A DNA stretch of 64,000 bases from CAUZIR01 sp034421295. Lineage in GTDB: Bacteria; Chloroflexota; Dehalococcoidia; Lucifugimonadales; UBA2962. Below the pieces are notes generated by a model. It did not search any database. It worked only from the letters and a program-made list of their open reading frames with translations, and was not told where the DNA came from. The position numbers and the translations under genes are program-made. Each line of letters starts with the position of its first letter. Position 1 is the stretch's first letter. The stretch spans positions 124,001 through 188,000 of the forward strand of contig DAOUKM010000003.1 of the NCBI GenBank assembly GCA_034421295.1. The letters are read 5' to 3'. This document shows positions 9,326 to 18,364 of this stretch, piece by piece.

Positions 9326-9924
9326 ATCGCCCGCCAGGACTGTGACCACTACGGTGAAGATGCCTTCCTGATCGTCGGCGACGCATACGCGCCAACATGT
9401 CCATGCTGCGAACGACATGCGAATGAATCTCTAAAACCCGGGTAGTGGAAAAACAGCCAACGGCGTGGGCCGGTAGGACGCATTTGATGTCCCGTCACTC
9501 CAGCTAGTATGCCACTGTGCGAGACCTCAAAGGGAACCTTGACCCCTGCTCTGCCGATCTCCCTTTCTACTACACGCAGTAAGTGGTTCGCTTCAAGCTC
9601 CTCGTCGAAGACCATCGGGACTGACGGAATCGTGCCATGATCGTCTCCGGGCCACCTAGTGGAAAAATGCGAGGATACGGCGGGAGCCGTGCAGCCATGG
9701 TCACCGGCCTAACGGCCCGCCGCCCCCACTCAAGGAAGAATGGACGGGTCCTTCCATATTAGCTTGGCACCCCAAAGGCACCTGGGCGGATCGAGCGGAG
9801 CCTGCCGCCAATTCTGAAGTACCGGGACGCCCTCCGGGGCGGGTCGAGCTGGACCACCTTCCATGACCCCACGCGGGCCTGCCGTGCAAGCGCTGCAGCG
9901 AACCAGTGAACGGCATCCGTATGC
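9326..9924. other. intergenic region, no gene recognised with confidence
   Basis: About 600 bases after the protease gene. A minus-strand frame at 9349-9615 (88 codons, containing LLRVVEREIGRAGVKV) has a plausible amino-acid composition but matches no family I know and has no clear ribosome site, so it is not called as a gene. No terminator with a T-tract is seen. Confidence 0.4.
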
Positions 9925-10350
9925 TCGATGTGCCGAAGGAGCTGCCTGCAGCCAGAGCCGGAGATGCAAGCACAAGGTCAGGGGGAAGCCGGGATCTGCG
10001 GGCTCGGCGCTCCACCGCCTCCTGGCCCTGACGGCGGATCCCCGCAGGCAGCACGGTGGAGCTGTGGCTCGGGATATCCACCGACGAGTTCAGCCGCACG
10101 CGGACATCGCGCGACCGGTGGATTCGCAACCGCTACCCGCTGATAGAAGCCGGCATGTCTAGGCGGGATTGCCTGGGATGGTGGGCGGCGCGCTACGACA
10201 GGCCGCTTGAGCGATCGGCCTGCGTGGGCTGCCCCTACCAGTCACGACGACGGTGGGTCGAGACCATGCGCAGGTGGCCAGAACTGTTCGCCGAGGCCGT
10301 GCGGCTTGATCAGCTTGATCTCAAGCTCCCGCATGCGCTCCTCGGCTATG
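9925..10350 (+). pseudogene. phage-type PAPS-reductase/sulfotransferase-like gene, frameshifted relic
   Basis: From about 10035 one frame reads STVELWLGISTDEFSR, then WIRNRYPLIEAGMSRRDC, then ERSACVGCPYQSRRRW and PELFAEAVRLDQ. These are the consecutive conserved blocks of the C-terminal half of phage/plasmid proteins annotated as PAPS reductase/FAD synthetase-like. A TGA lies just upstream in this frame. A possible earlier piece (SRRCKHKVR near 9960) is in a different frame. No intact N-terminal PP-loop half and no proper end are seen. It is a decayed mobile-element passenger; the limits are approximate. Confidence 0.55.
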
Positions 10351-11301
10351 TCCCGCTCCACCCGGTCTTCCTCCTCTACGCCGCCTCCGGGACGCACGCT
10401 GTGAAGGACCATCTCAACCCCAGAAAATTCCATGAGCGCGCCTCCGCAATGCGGTATCGCAGTCCCTCTCCTCGATCCTCACTCGTGATCATTCCGACCG
10501 TGAGACTTGAACCCTGCCCCCTCGAAGAGCCTCATTCGGCCCCCGCACGACCTCCCGACATGACGCGTCAACGTCCGGCCGGAATTGCCCCACCGTGCGC
10601 CGCTGACCTCGCTCCGCTCACCTCGACTGCACCGTCCGATAGGACCATCAGGACCGAGAGCTTGGGGTCCTGTCTGACTTCCCTTTTGGGAACTCTCGAC
10701 TGGAACGGGGGGGGCGAAAACTCGTTCGCCGATCCGGATGCCACTTCCCTTTTGTCCGCCTATATGCCGCCGCCCGCAGGCAAAAGTACAAGTGGAAATC
10801 AATCTCCCAATACCTGTACAGCCGCCCGACAGCGAAACGGTCCCAAACGGAGGGCCTGCGGCAGGGAGGCGACTACGCCGACAGTTCTGGGAAAGCACTC
10901 CAGGCCCGTCGGCAGAGACCGCATTCGATCCCACGAATCCGCGATGCCCAAAGGTGCTGAGAGATGCCGGCGCGGCCCCTGTCGACGCCCGTACCCGTGG
11001 AGTTCTTCTCTCATCCGGCGACTATCCGTCTGGCCACGGGTGATGATCACAGGGTCGACAGATCAGCAACAGCCGCACTGACTGCGCGCCCTTCAGCCTC
11101 GCCGTAACCTCGATAGCCGGTCCCGTCACCCCATCCGGCCCTAGGCTCGGGCCATGCTCCAATGTCTCACGAACCCCGGCCTTTGGGACACATTGGCCTG
11201 CGACAGCAGGTGGCCGCTTTTGAGCGCCTTCTGCACATGGGCCAAGTTTGCCGATTTGTCAAACGCGGGCGTACCAGCACCAGGCCTCCCGTAATTCAGG
11301 G
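10351..11301. other. intergenic region, no gene recognised
   Basis: About 950 bases between the PAPS-reductase relic and the metallopeptidase gene. Several frames stay open because of the base composition, but none shows a motif. A short tRNA 3'-end-like string near 10500 has no matching acceptor or D-arm. It may be further decayed mobile DNA. Confidence 0.4.
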
Positions 11302-13881
11302 TCAGGGCGTAACCTCGTACTCCACCTCCGCGACTTTGCGGTCACCCGAGTACACGTATACGACGTAGCGCCCGGGTGCCCATTTACCCGACGGAGATTG
11401 CCCCACGGAAAACCACGATGTCCCACCTATATACCTGCCCTCCGCAACAATGGAGTAGCTCCTGCGCCTGAACTCAAAGCCGTCCTCGAAGTACTCCACG
11501 ATCTCCATCGGTACTTCTTGCGTCCCACTCGACAGAGAGTATGAGTATTTGAGCGTAAGGTACACCCAGTCACTTACGTCCTCCGCCGAGAAGACGGAAA
11601 CGGTCGAACCATCAATGCGCGTACTGACGTAAGCCTCGTCGATACGCCCGTTGATGCTGTTCAGGTAAGGATCGACAGGGCTGGGATCAAGTCCGGACAG
11701 GTCGTGGGGTTCCGTACCGTCATACCAGCGGGAGATGACTGTGTTCGCCCTACCGTCGTCCGAGAGAAAAGCCCTCCTTACATCGTTGATGCTGACCGAC
11801 GTACCCAAGAGGTTGTCTGCACCGTCTTCGATCTCCGACATCAGATAAAGCGAACGTAGCCCTTTCCGAAAACTCTGGTCTCCTAGCGTTCGATGCAGGT
11901 CGGCGAACAGGCGCTCCCCCAGCGAATAGTTACATCCGAATTCACGGTCGCCTCTGAAAGCTTCTAGGGTCTCCAACTCAGCGATGTTTCGGGCATATCC
12001 GCAGGGAAGGTTGGTGACGCCTACCGGCTTTCCGGTCCGCATACCCTCGATAGCGGACGCCACGAAATCCGCCGCGCCCTCGTCCACCCAATCGGCGTTG
12101 CCATTCCAGTAATAGTGCGCAACCTCGTGTGCGTTGCTGTGGCCTGCGAACGACGCTTCGTGGCTACCGTCGTCGACGTCGTATTCGGGACGGACAGCGA
12201 TATGGGTGCCGAAGTAAGTCCCCACAAAGGAGCCGGATACCGCATTCTCGTATAGGAGGGCCACATACCTGGTCGGGAAGGGCGTACCCATGAACTCCTC
12301 CACACCGCGGACAGAGTGCTCCAGCAAGTCCATCGATCTCTCAGCGCCGGGTGCCGTGCGGATGATGTCAAGGATGACATCGCCGGAGAGCGGCAACGTA
12401 ATGACGCGGCGCTCCAGCAGCACTCTTGAACGGTCAAGCAGTACTTCGATCAATTCGGGGTTCGTCTGGGCCACGCCATAGAGCGTTGCCACGACTGGCA
12501 CTATATCGTCGGTGATACCACCTCGAATCGCCGGGTGGGACATCACAAGGTTGAACGCCTCCGGTCTGAAGGAGGAGAGGTCGGAGAGGGAGTCTACAGC
12601 CGACAAATCGGGCGGCTCCACTGATTCAAGGAACTGCATACCGACGACCTTCATACCCTGCTCCGGGTGTCCGTTAGAGAGGTAGGAGAGTTCCTGGATC
12701 AACTGGACCTCCAGGCCAGTGATCGCGTCGCCCACCCAGTTGAGGCCGACGACAGACGCGGCGACATGTGGACTGACGAAATTGCTTACCCAGCTAATGG
12801 CGTCCGACTCCTGCGGGTCGATTGCATCCTGAATCCAGTCCATGGATATGAGGTTAAGAGCAGTGGCAGAATCCTCGTTGGCGATGTAGGAGAGGTATTC
12901 GATGGCCTTGACCTCTCCGTCATCGATCTCGTCTCCAATCCAGTCCAGGGAGACGACCGAGGATGCGACCTCCGCGCTGCTGAAGTTGTTTAGCCACCTG
13001 ATCGCCTGACCCTCGATGGGTTCGACACCGTCTTGTACCCATCTGAAGGAGACGACTGAAGAAGCGACGGACCGGCTAGTTACCGCAATGTAGAGAAAAT
13101 CCTGGATCGCCTCGGACTCCGCATCGTCAACGCCGTCCTGTATCCAACCCAGCTCCTTGATCGAGGATGCCAACCTCCAGTCCTGCTGCTCCAGCCAGCG
13201 GCCGTTCGTAAACTGGCCGAGGGAGAATGAGGACACAATTTCTGTGGCCTGGGGTGTGGGCCCAGGCGTGTTGGTCGGCGTGGGCACGGGGGTGGCCGAG
13301 GGTGTGGGCCCAGGCGTGTTGGTCGGCGTGGGCACGGGGGTGGCCGGAGGTGTGGGTACAGGCGTGTTGTTCCGCACAGGTGTATGGGTGGGCGACGGCA
13401 TAATCGTCGGCGTTGCCGAATCCAGTGGCAGGATTGTTTCCGTTGGTTCGTCGATCGGAGGGGCTGTAGGGATAGGAGTGACAGTGGGAAGTGGTGTGGA
13501 GGTAGGGGTATGTGCTACGGCGACGAGTGCTTCAGGCGGGTCTTGTCCACCAGTTTGAAGGAAGATGATTAGGGAGACCGCAGCCGCTATCCCTATGGCG
13601 GCTACAAGGCCAACCAGAGCGGAAATCTTCCTCCCCGGCTTTGCTGTGGCGGACTGGCCTGAAGCCTGTCCCCTCTCCTGGCGCCATGCGTGTACGAAGG
13701 CAGCCGAACAATACTGGCAGAGCCTGCCGCCATCGGGTACCAGCCCGCCGAGCTCGAGAAAGAGCGGCGCAACGTCTCTTTTTCGCCACCTTCCGATGCC
13801 CTTGGGAACTTTTGGAAGACCGCACAGGGTGGAATCAGAGCGGGCGAGTGCATAATGGTAGGTGACTTGATGTGGATTCAA
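11302..13881 (-). CDS. membrane-anchored HExxH metallopeptidase with N-terminal Cys motif and 34-residue helical repeats
   Basis: An 859-aa protein. Residues 1-75 hold a Cys-rich, zinc-ribbon-like start (STLCGLPK...GRLCQYCSAAF). A TM helix (about 85-110, ISALVGLVAAIGIAAAV) is followed by a Pro/Thr linker made of 16-residue repeats (PTPTNTPGPTPSATPV). Then come six repeats of about 34 residues, each with W-[IV]-x-D-x-[IV] (WIQDGV, WVQDGV, WIGDEI, WIQDAI, WVGDAI). The peptidase domain has HEVAHYYW followed by WVDEGAADF, a gluzincin-type HExxH plus downstream Glu. A C-terminal beta domain ends the protein. The topology suggests a peptidase displayed outside the cell. Family otherwise not recognised; substrate unknown. 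Confidence 0.8.
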   Translation of the reverse strand: MNPHQVTYHYALARSDSTLCGLPKVPKGIGRWRKRDVAPLFLELGGLVPDGGRLCQYCSAAFVHAWRQERGQASGQSATAKPGRKISALVGLVAAIGIAAAVSLIIFLQTGGQDPPEALVAVAHTPTSTPLPTVTPIPTAPPIDEPTETILPLDSATPTIMPSPTHTPVRNNTPVPTPPATPVPTPTNTPGPTPSATPVPTPTNTPGPTPQATEIVSSFSLGQFTNGRWLEQQDWRLASSIKELGWIQDGVDDAESEAIQDFLYIAVTSRSVASSVVSFRWVQDGVEPIEGQAIRWLNNFSSAEVASSVVSLDWIGDEIDDGEVKAIEYLSYIANEDSATALNLISMDWIQDAIDPQESDAISWVSNFVSPHVAASVVGLNWVGDAITGLEVQLIQELSYLSNGHPEQGMKVVGMQFLESVEPPDLSAVDSLSDLSSFRPEAFNLVMSHPAIRGGITDDIVPVVATLYGVAQTNPELIEVLLDRSRVLLERRVITLPLSGDVILDIIRTAPGAERSMDLLEHSVRGVEEFMGTPFPTRYVALLYENAVSGSFVGTYFGTHIAVRPEYDVDDGSHEASFAGHSNAHEVAHYYWNGNADWVDEGAADFVASAIEGMRTGKPVGVTNLPCGYARNIAELETLEAFRGDREFGCNYSLGERLFADLHRTLGDQSFRKGLRSLYLMSEIEDGADNLLGTSVSINDVRRAFLSDDGRANTVISRWYDGTEPHDLSGLDPSPVDPYLNSINGRIDEAYVSTRIDGSTVSVFSAEDVSDWVYLTLKYSYSLSSGTQEVPMEIVEYFEDGFEFRRRSYSIVAEGRYIGGTSWFSVGQSPSGKWAPGRYVVYVYSGDRKVAEVEYEVTP
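13252..13368 (-). repeat. 48-bp tandem repeat coding a Pro/Thr linker
   Basis: About two and a half near-perfect 48-bp units, each coding 16 residues rich in Thr and Pro, inside the metallopeptidase gene. The repeat codes the spacer between the membrane anchor and the repeat domain and could change length by slippage. Confidence 0.75.
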
Positions 13882-14318
13882 CTGGCTGCGCTCTGATGTT
13901 CGTTCAGACGATTTTCAGCGGCCATATGCGACCGCCAATTGGCGCGGCAGACGGAAATTTGCATTGATAGCCAAGACTGCCATTGCCCGGCAGAGCATAG
14001 CGGGTCGATACCGTCATGATCCCAGACTCGTTGGGGAGGAACTGCCGATATGATCCGACGTTTTACCCGATGTGTGAGGCTTGGTTTCCGGCTCACATAC
14101 CTCCGCTTAGTTGGCCGCTTGGTTACAGACAGCCTGTACGGAGACTCGTCCCCGCACAGATAGGAACGGCCGCCAGAGGCTCTCTTCTGATCGGGTAAGT
14201 AGTCTTGTCAGATACCGAGCTTTCGTCCGCACCTCGGCCGAACGGGCACTCTATCAGCTAGCTGCCAAGAATGACGAGAAGGGTGGAGGGCCAATCACCA
14301 ATAGCGAGAAGTGCGCTT
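13882..14318. other. divergent intergenic region, no gene recognised
   Basis: About 440 bases between the metallopeptidase (minus) and the DUF429 remnant (plus). It should carry both promoters, but no site can be named with confidence. Confidence 0.4.
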
Positions 14319-14655
14319 ATGGAATACATAGGAGTAGACGGCTGTCGCTTTGGCTGGGTAAGCGTGGGACTCAGTCAGTGCGGAGTCTACGAAATTGAGA
14401 AGTTCACAGAATTTCGACAATTGCTGAAGCACTATCCACATGCAAGGCTCGTCCTAGTCGACATCCCCATTTGTCTGCCACAAGGACCAGGTGGACGTGA
14501 TTGTGATCGAGAGGCCAGACGAAAGCTAGGGGCTCGTGGGCCAACCGTGTTTCCGACCCCGACCCGCCAGACAGTGCAGCAGGCGGCACGGTCCACCGGC
14601 GACTACAAGGCCTCCGCCGACCTCGAACAAGGCATAACCGGCAAACGAGTCAACC
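14319..14655 (+). pseudogene. DUF429 family gene, 3'-truncated
   Basis: From the ATG at 14319 the frame starts MEYIGVDGCRFGWVSVGL and continues with RLVLVDIPICLP, then CDREARRKLG and PTVFPTPTRQTVQQA. These are the ordered N-terminal motifs of DUF429 proteins (predicted RNase H-fold nucleases). The similarity stops after LEQGITGKRVNRP near 14655, where family members need a further 100 or more residues. The open frame runs on to 14762 only through sequence antisense to pncB. The gene is therefore broken at the boundary of the accessory region and is probably not functional. Confidence 0.7.
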
Positions 14656-15993
14656 GGCCTGGCCGCCCGAACCGCTTTGCCGCTTCTCCATGGCCCGAGC
14701 GGTGGCCGTCAGATGCCCGGATGTCTCCACAGGGTAAGTGTCGGGCTCATCGAGTTTCCTGAGGCCCTCGGGGAGTCGTCCCATCTCCTCAAGTACTCGC
14801 CGCCGCAGACCCTCCAAGGAGGCCGGGTCCTCCGTCCGGCGCCCTGCGCACATCACATCTTCGAGAAGGGCGCGCCATTGGCCCGGCGGGGCGGGCTCGG
14901 CAAGGCCCTGGATGCGGTCGCGGAGGTACTGGCCGCCCTCGGCAAGACGGTAGACTTGCTTTGGCCCCGGCGCATTTCTCTTCCCGGAGCTGAGCTTGAT
15001 CACCGGCCTGCCGTCGTACTCGACCATCTTGTAAACGCAGTCGGTCGTTGGCGCGTCGGCCGAGACGGCCACCCTCGTTCCGACGCCGTACACGTCGATC
15101 GGGGCACCACTGCGGGCAAGTCGACCGATCGAGTATTCGTCCAGGCCGCCGCTCGCGACGATCCTTACGTCCTTGAGCCCGGCGTGATCGAGCATTCGAC
15201 GCGACCGGCGGGCCAGTGCCTCAAGGTCTCCGGAGTCGAGCCGGATCGCTGCGATCCGGCCCCCGAACTCGTCCGCTTCCCGCGCCACTCTGACCGCCGC
15301 GTCAACGCCCTCGAGCGTGTCGTACGTGTCTACCAGCAGGGTGGCCGACCGGGGAAAGGCCCGGACGAAGGCCCTGAAGGCCTCGGTATCTCCCTGGAAG
15401 GTCGTCACAAAGGAGTGGGCCATCGTTCCCGCCGCCGGAATGTCGTATCGGTCGGCCGCCTCGACGTTGCTCGTCCCGGAAAAGCCGGCCATGTAGCCCG
15501 CCCGCGCCATCTTCAGTGCCGCGTCCCTGCCCTGCGCCCTGCGGGCCCCGAAGTCGACCACCGAGGCAGGGTGCGCCGCGGCCACCACCCGGCATGCCTT
15601 TGTGGCCAGGGTCGTTTGCAGGTTGACCTGGTTCAGCAGGTAGGTCTCGACGAGTTGCGCCTCGATGACCGGTCCGGTCACTTCAAGAACCGGCTCCTGC
15701 GCAAAACACGGAGTCCCCTCCGGCATCGCCCTGACCGAGCCAGTGAAACCGACTTCGCACAGGAACTGCAGGAAAGCGGGATCGAAATCGCCGCGACGCT
15801 CAAGGTAGGCAAGGTCGGCCGATTCGATCGCGAAGCCATCGAGGAAATCGAGCACATCCTCCAGGCCGGCGAAGATCTGGAATCCGCGGCAGGACGGAAG
15901 CGTCCGAAAGTAGAGGCTGAAGGTGGCCTGTGAGGTGTGGCCGCTTCGCCAATAGGCCTGCGCCATGGTCAGCTGGTACAGGTCAACGAGCAA
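14650..15993 (-). CDS. pncB: nicotinate phosphoribosyltransferase
   Basis: A 447-aa cytoplasmic enzyme of NAD salvage that joins nicotinate to PRPP with ATP use. The start MLVDLYQLTMAQAYW is typical. The catalytic His is in GTMAHSFVTTFQGD, and the phosphoribosyl-binding core includes FGGRIAAIRLDSGDLEALA and VRIVASGGLDE. A late segment, PGPKQVYRL, is also family-typical. Length fits the bacterial family. The 3' end lies at the join with the broken DUF429 gene but its own reading frame is intact. It is followed downstream by no co-oriented gene. Confidence 0.95.
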   Translation of the reverse strand: MLVDLYQLTMAQAYWRSGHTSQATFSLYFRTLPSCRGFQIFAGLEDVLDFLDGFAIESADLAYLERRGDFDPAFLQFLCEVGFTGSVRAMPEGTPCFAQEPVLEVTGPVIEAQLVETYLLNQVNLQTTLATKACRVVAAAHPASVVDFGARRAQGRDAALKMARAGYMAGFSGTSNVEAADRYDIPAAGTMAHSFVTTFQGDTEAFRAFVRAFPRSATLLVDTYDTLEGVDAAVRVAREADEFGGRIAAIRLDSGDLEALARRSRRMLDHAGLKDVRIVASGGLDEYSIGRLARSGAPIDVYGVGTRVAVSADAPTTDCVYKMVEYDGRPVIKLSSGKRNAPGPKQVYRLAEGGQYLRDRIQGLAEPAPPGQWRALLEDVMCAGRRTEDPASLEGLRRRVLEEMGRLPEGLRKLDEPDTYPVETSGHLTATARAMEKRQSGSGGQAG

Positions 15994-16018
15994 CCGTCGG
16001 TTCCCTGTGGAGCGCGTG

Positions 16019-16678
16019 CTAGCTGCGGGCGGACCTGACCTTATCGAGCATGGGAGGAGGCAGGGGGAAGACCCATCCGCGGTTGCCTATGATCTCGGTC
16101 GCAAGTGACCGGGGTATGGCTACTATCATCTCCGGCTCGATCGAAAAGCGTCCGTCGAAGCCGCCCATCGCGCTCCTGGCGTGCACGCCGGCAAAGCCGC
16201 CGCCGTCGATTCCGTCGCTTGCGTAAGATCCCATGCCGCCGCCGAACACCGATTGCCACCGGAAGGAGTATCCATTGGTTACCTGCGGGGCGCCTGCGAA
16301 CGCACCTCCCCCGGGCGAGACGACCATGCCCAGTGCCTTGACCGTATACAGGACGTCGTTGAGGTCGCCCTCTCCGGCGCAGCTAAGCGTCCAGTGAAGG
16401 GCTCTTATGTGAACGTCTGCGGCCAGCTGCCCGCCCTCGTAGCCGTGCCTGAGGCGGTCCGCATCGTCGTTCATCGGGTAATCGCCGCCGATCGTGCCCG
16501 ACAGGTAGACCAGCCCGCTTTCCTGTACTACCGCCTTGGCGATGCCGGCTCCCGCCAGCGAAACGACGTCCTCCTCAAAGGACCCGAGATCGATCCCCAG
16601 TTCGTCTATGCGTTCGTACACGTCGTAGCCGCGTCTCAGCTCCGCTGGTATGGACGATCGTTCGTAGTGCTGCCCCAT
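16019..16678 (-). CDS. RidA/YjgF-family-like protein
   Basis: A 219-aa protein, longer than typical RidA (about 130 aa). The central part reads VYLSGTIGGDYP, then ADVHIRALHWTLSCAGEGDLNDVLYTVKALGMV, the pattern of RidA enamine/imine deaminases. The C-terminal part AGVHARSAMGG...FSIEPEMIVAIP corresponds to the family's end (R-x-A-x-G and E-x-E). Extra length is at the N-terminus and in a Gly-rich insertion (about 125-165). Whether it keeps deaminase activity cannot be told. It lies 25 bp upstream of pncB on the same strand. Confidence 0.7.
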   Translation of the reverse strand: MGQHYERSSIPAELRRGYDVYERIDELGIDLGSFEEDVVSLAGAGIAKAVVQESGLVYLSGTIGGDYPMNDDADRLRHGYEGGQLAADVHIRALHWTLSCAGEGDLNDVLYTVKALGMVVSPGGGAFAGAPQVTNGYSFRWQSVFGGGMGSYASDGIDGGGFAGVHARSAMGGFDGRFSIEPEMIVAIPRSLATEIIGNRGWVFPLPPPMLDKVRSARS

Positions 16679-16773
16679 ATTCTGTTCCCTCGCTGTGGCT
16701 GCGGCGGCGGTGCCGCCGCCCCGGATCGTACCAGAATAGCGATGGCACGGGGCGCGCCGCGGACTCCTGACCC

Positions 16774-17070
16774 CTAGCCCAGAAAGATGCTGATCCCGGC
16801 GTGGGTAAAGGAGACCTCCAGGACGGCCTTCCTCTCTCTCTGCAGGGTGTACGAGTACTCCTCCCGGCCCGGGTCGTCATCGTCGAGCAGGTGAGGGCAG
16901 GGTAGCCTCCGCTCGGTCTGCGGGCACAGGTGAAGGTCGTTGGTGCGGTCCCAGAAGCCGCACAGGCGCATGGGGAAATACAGCGTCTCGGCCGCGGTGC
17001 GCAGGTCGGCCACTATCTCGCTGGCCCTGAAGTCGCCGCCGCCTTCGAAGCTGACCTCGACGGTCTTCAC
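16774..17070 (-). CDS. hypothetical protein of 98 aa, coupled to thiL
   Basis: Not recognised. A small acidic, cysteine-containing protein with no TM helix or signal peptide. Its start GTG overlaps the thiL stop (GTGA, 4 bp), which supports real translation coupled to thiL. Motifs are limited to CPQTERRLPCPHL, where the Cys and His could bind metal. Function unknown. Confidence 0.6.
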   Translation of the reverse strand: MKTVEVSFEGGGDFRASEIVADLRTAAETLYFPMRLCGFWDRTNDLHLCPQTERRLPCPHLLDDDDPGREEYSYTLQRERKAVLEVSFTHAGISIFLG

Positions 17071-18086
17071 GGGGCGAAATGATCGAAGCCGCTTCGGCCC
17101 TCTATCCTTGAGCCGTCTTCGGCCACCACGCTCACACCACGCCGGTCGCTGAGCACCTCGCCGATCGAGACTATATCCGGGTCGACCTCGCGCGCCGCGT
17201 CGATAAGCCCCTGCGGCGCGGTAAACAGCAGCTGGTAGCCTTCCCCTCCGGAGAGGGCCATCTCTCTCCAGTCGTCCGGGAAGACCGTCTTGAGCTCCGG
17301 CTGGACCGGCAGATCGGCCATCCTTACCACCGCGCCCTTCCCGCTCGACCCGCAGACCCGCATCAGGTCGGCAAGCAGGCCGTCGCTGATGTCAACCGCA
17401 CAGCGCACTCCGGCCCCCGCAAGTCGAATGGCCGTCGAGACCCTCGGCCGTGGCCGCAGGTGTTCCCGGATAAGCGCCTCCGCCTCAGACCCCGCCACGT
17501 CCACTCGCTCCTTCAGGATCCTGAGCCCCCCGGCGGAGCCTCCCACCGGGCCTGTTACCGCTATCACGTCGCTTACCCGCGCCGCAGAGCGCGTCATGGG
17601 CCGCGTCGGCCGCCCGGTGGAGGCGGCCGGGTCGGTCCCTACCATGGCGACGGAGAGGAATATTCCGGCCGCCCTGACCACGTCGCCCCCGACGATTCTC
17701 CCTCCGTAACGCGAGCAGGCCTGTGCCATGCCGACGTATAGACGCTCTATCGTCTCGACCTCTTCCGTGCCGGTAAGCCCTATCGTGACCGTCGAATATG
17801 CGGGGACGAATCCCATAGCGGCGATGTCGCTCTGACAGCTGACCATCGCCCTCCAGCCCACGTCCTCGGGACTCGAGTAGGCAAGATCAAAATGAGTCCC
17901 GGCGACCATCGCATCGCAGGTAAGGACGGTTGTGCCGGCAGGGCCATCCCATGCCGCGGCATCGTCGCCGTTCTCGACAAGCAGCCGAAAAGGGTCATCC
18001 CGCTCGCCCCGGCGCGAGTAATTGGTCTCGAACACGCGTCTAAGCCTGTCTATGAGGCCGAATTCGCCGAGTTCCCGGACACTCAC
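17067..18086 (-). CDS. thiL: thiamine-monophosphate kinase
   Basis: A 339-aa cytoplasmic ATP-dependent kinase making thiamine diphosphate from thiamine phosphate, the last step of the pathway. Family marks: EFGLIDRLRRVF at the start, NGDDAAAW metal/ATP motif, LTCDAMVAGTHF, then DVGWRAMVSCQSDIAAMGF and GGDVVRA. Later VDISDGLLADLMRVCGSS and LSGGEGYQLLFT follow. All are ordered as in ThiL, and the length is usual. It is not SelD, which shares the fold but has an N-terminal Cys/Sec-Lys motif absent here. Followed by a coupled small unknown gene. Confidence 0.95.
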   Translation of the reverse strand: MSVRELGEFGLIDRLRRVFETNYSRRGERDDPFRLLVENGDDAAAWDGPAGTTVLTCDAMVAGTHFDLAYSSPEDVGWRAMVSCQSDIAAMGFVPAYSTVTIGLTGTEEVETIERLYVGMAQACSRYGGRIVGGDVVRAAGIFLSVAMVGTDPAASTGRPTRPMTRSAARVSDVIAVTGPVGGSAGGLRILKERVDVAGSEAEALIREHLRPRPRVSTAIRLAGAGVRCAVDISDGLLADLMRVCGSSGKGAVVRMADLPVQPELKTVFPDDWREMALSGGEGYQLLFTAPQGLIDAAREVDPDIVSIGEVLSDRRGVSVVAEDGSRIEGRSGFDHFAP

Positions 18087-18364
18087 CCTGGACCTCTTGC
18101 GGCTACCAGAAGATCGGGGTTTTTCAGGCTCATCCAGTCCATAATCTGTGTGGCTCTTGCCGGCACCTACAGTGGCCCATCAACAGTTGCCCTCTCCGTC
18201 GGGGATCGACTCGGCAGTAGAAGGCAGGTTTTCGGGTGAAAGCCTCGGGTAGGTGCCACCGGCGCAGAGAGGAGGGAATGTGCACTTTAGGCCCGAGTGA
18301 TGCATCATGTAAGGCATCATAAGGGATGGTGCATTCTCGCCCATTCCTGTTGAGGGAGGTAAGA

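Noticed and set aside
9349..9615. Minus-strand 88-codon frame after the protease gene
   Set aside because: The composition is plausible, but there is no motif, no ribosome site and no neighbour support.
10490..10560. tRNA 3'-end-like string on the minus strand (GGTTCAAGTCTC)
   Set aside because: No pairing acceptor stem, D-arm or anticodon arm can be drawn around it.
13252..13368. CRISPR array
   Set aside because: The 48-bp units are adjacent without spacers and code a Pro/Thr linker.
17067..18086. selD (selenophosphate synthetase) as explanation of the PurM-like fold gene
   Set aside because: All motifs are those of ThiL (EFGLIDRL, AMVAGTHF) and the SelD Cys/Sec-Lys start is absent, so the gene gives no support for selenium use.
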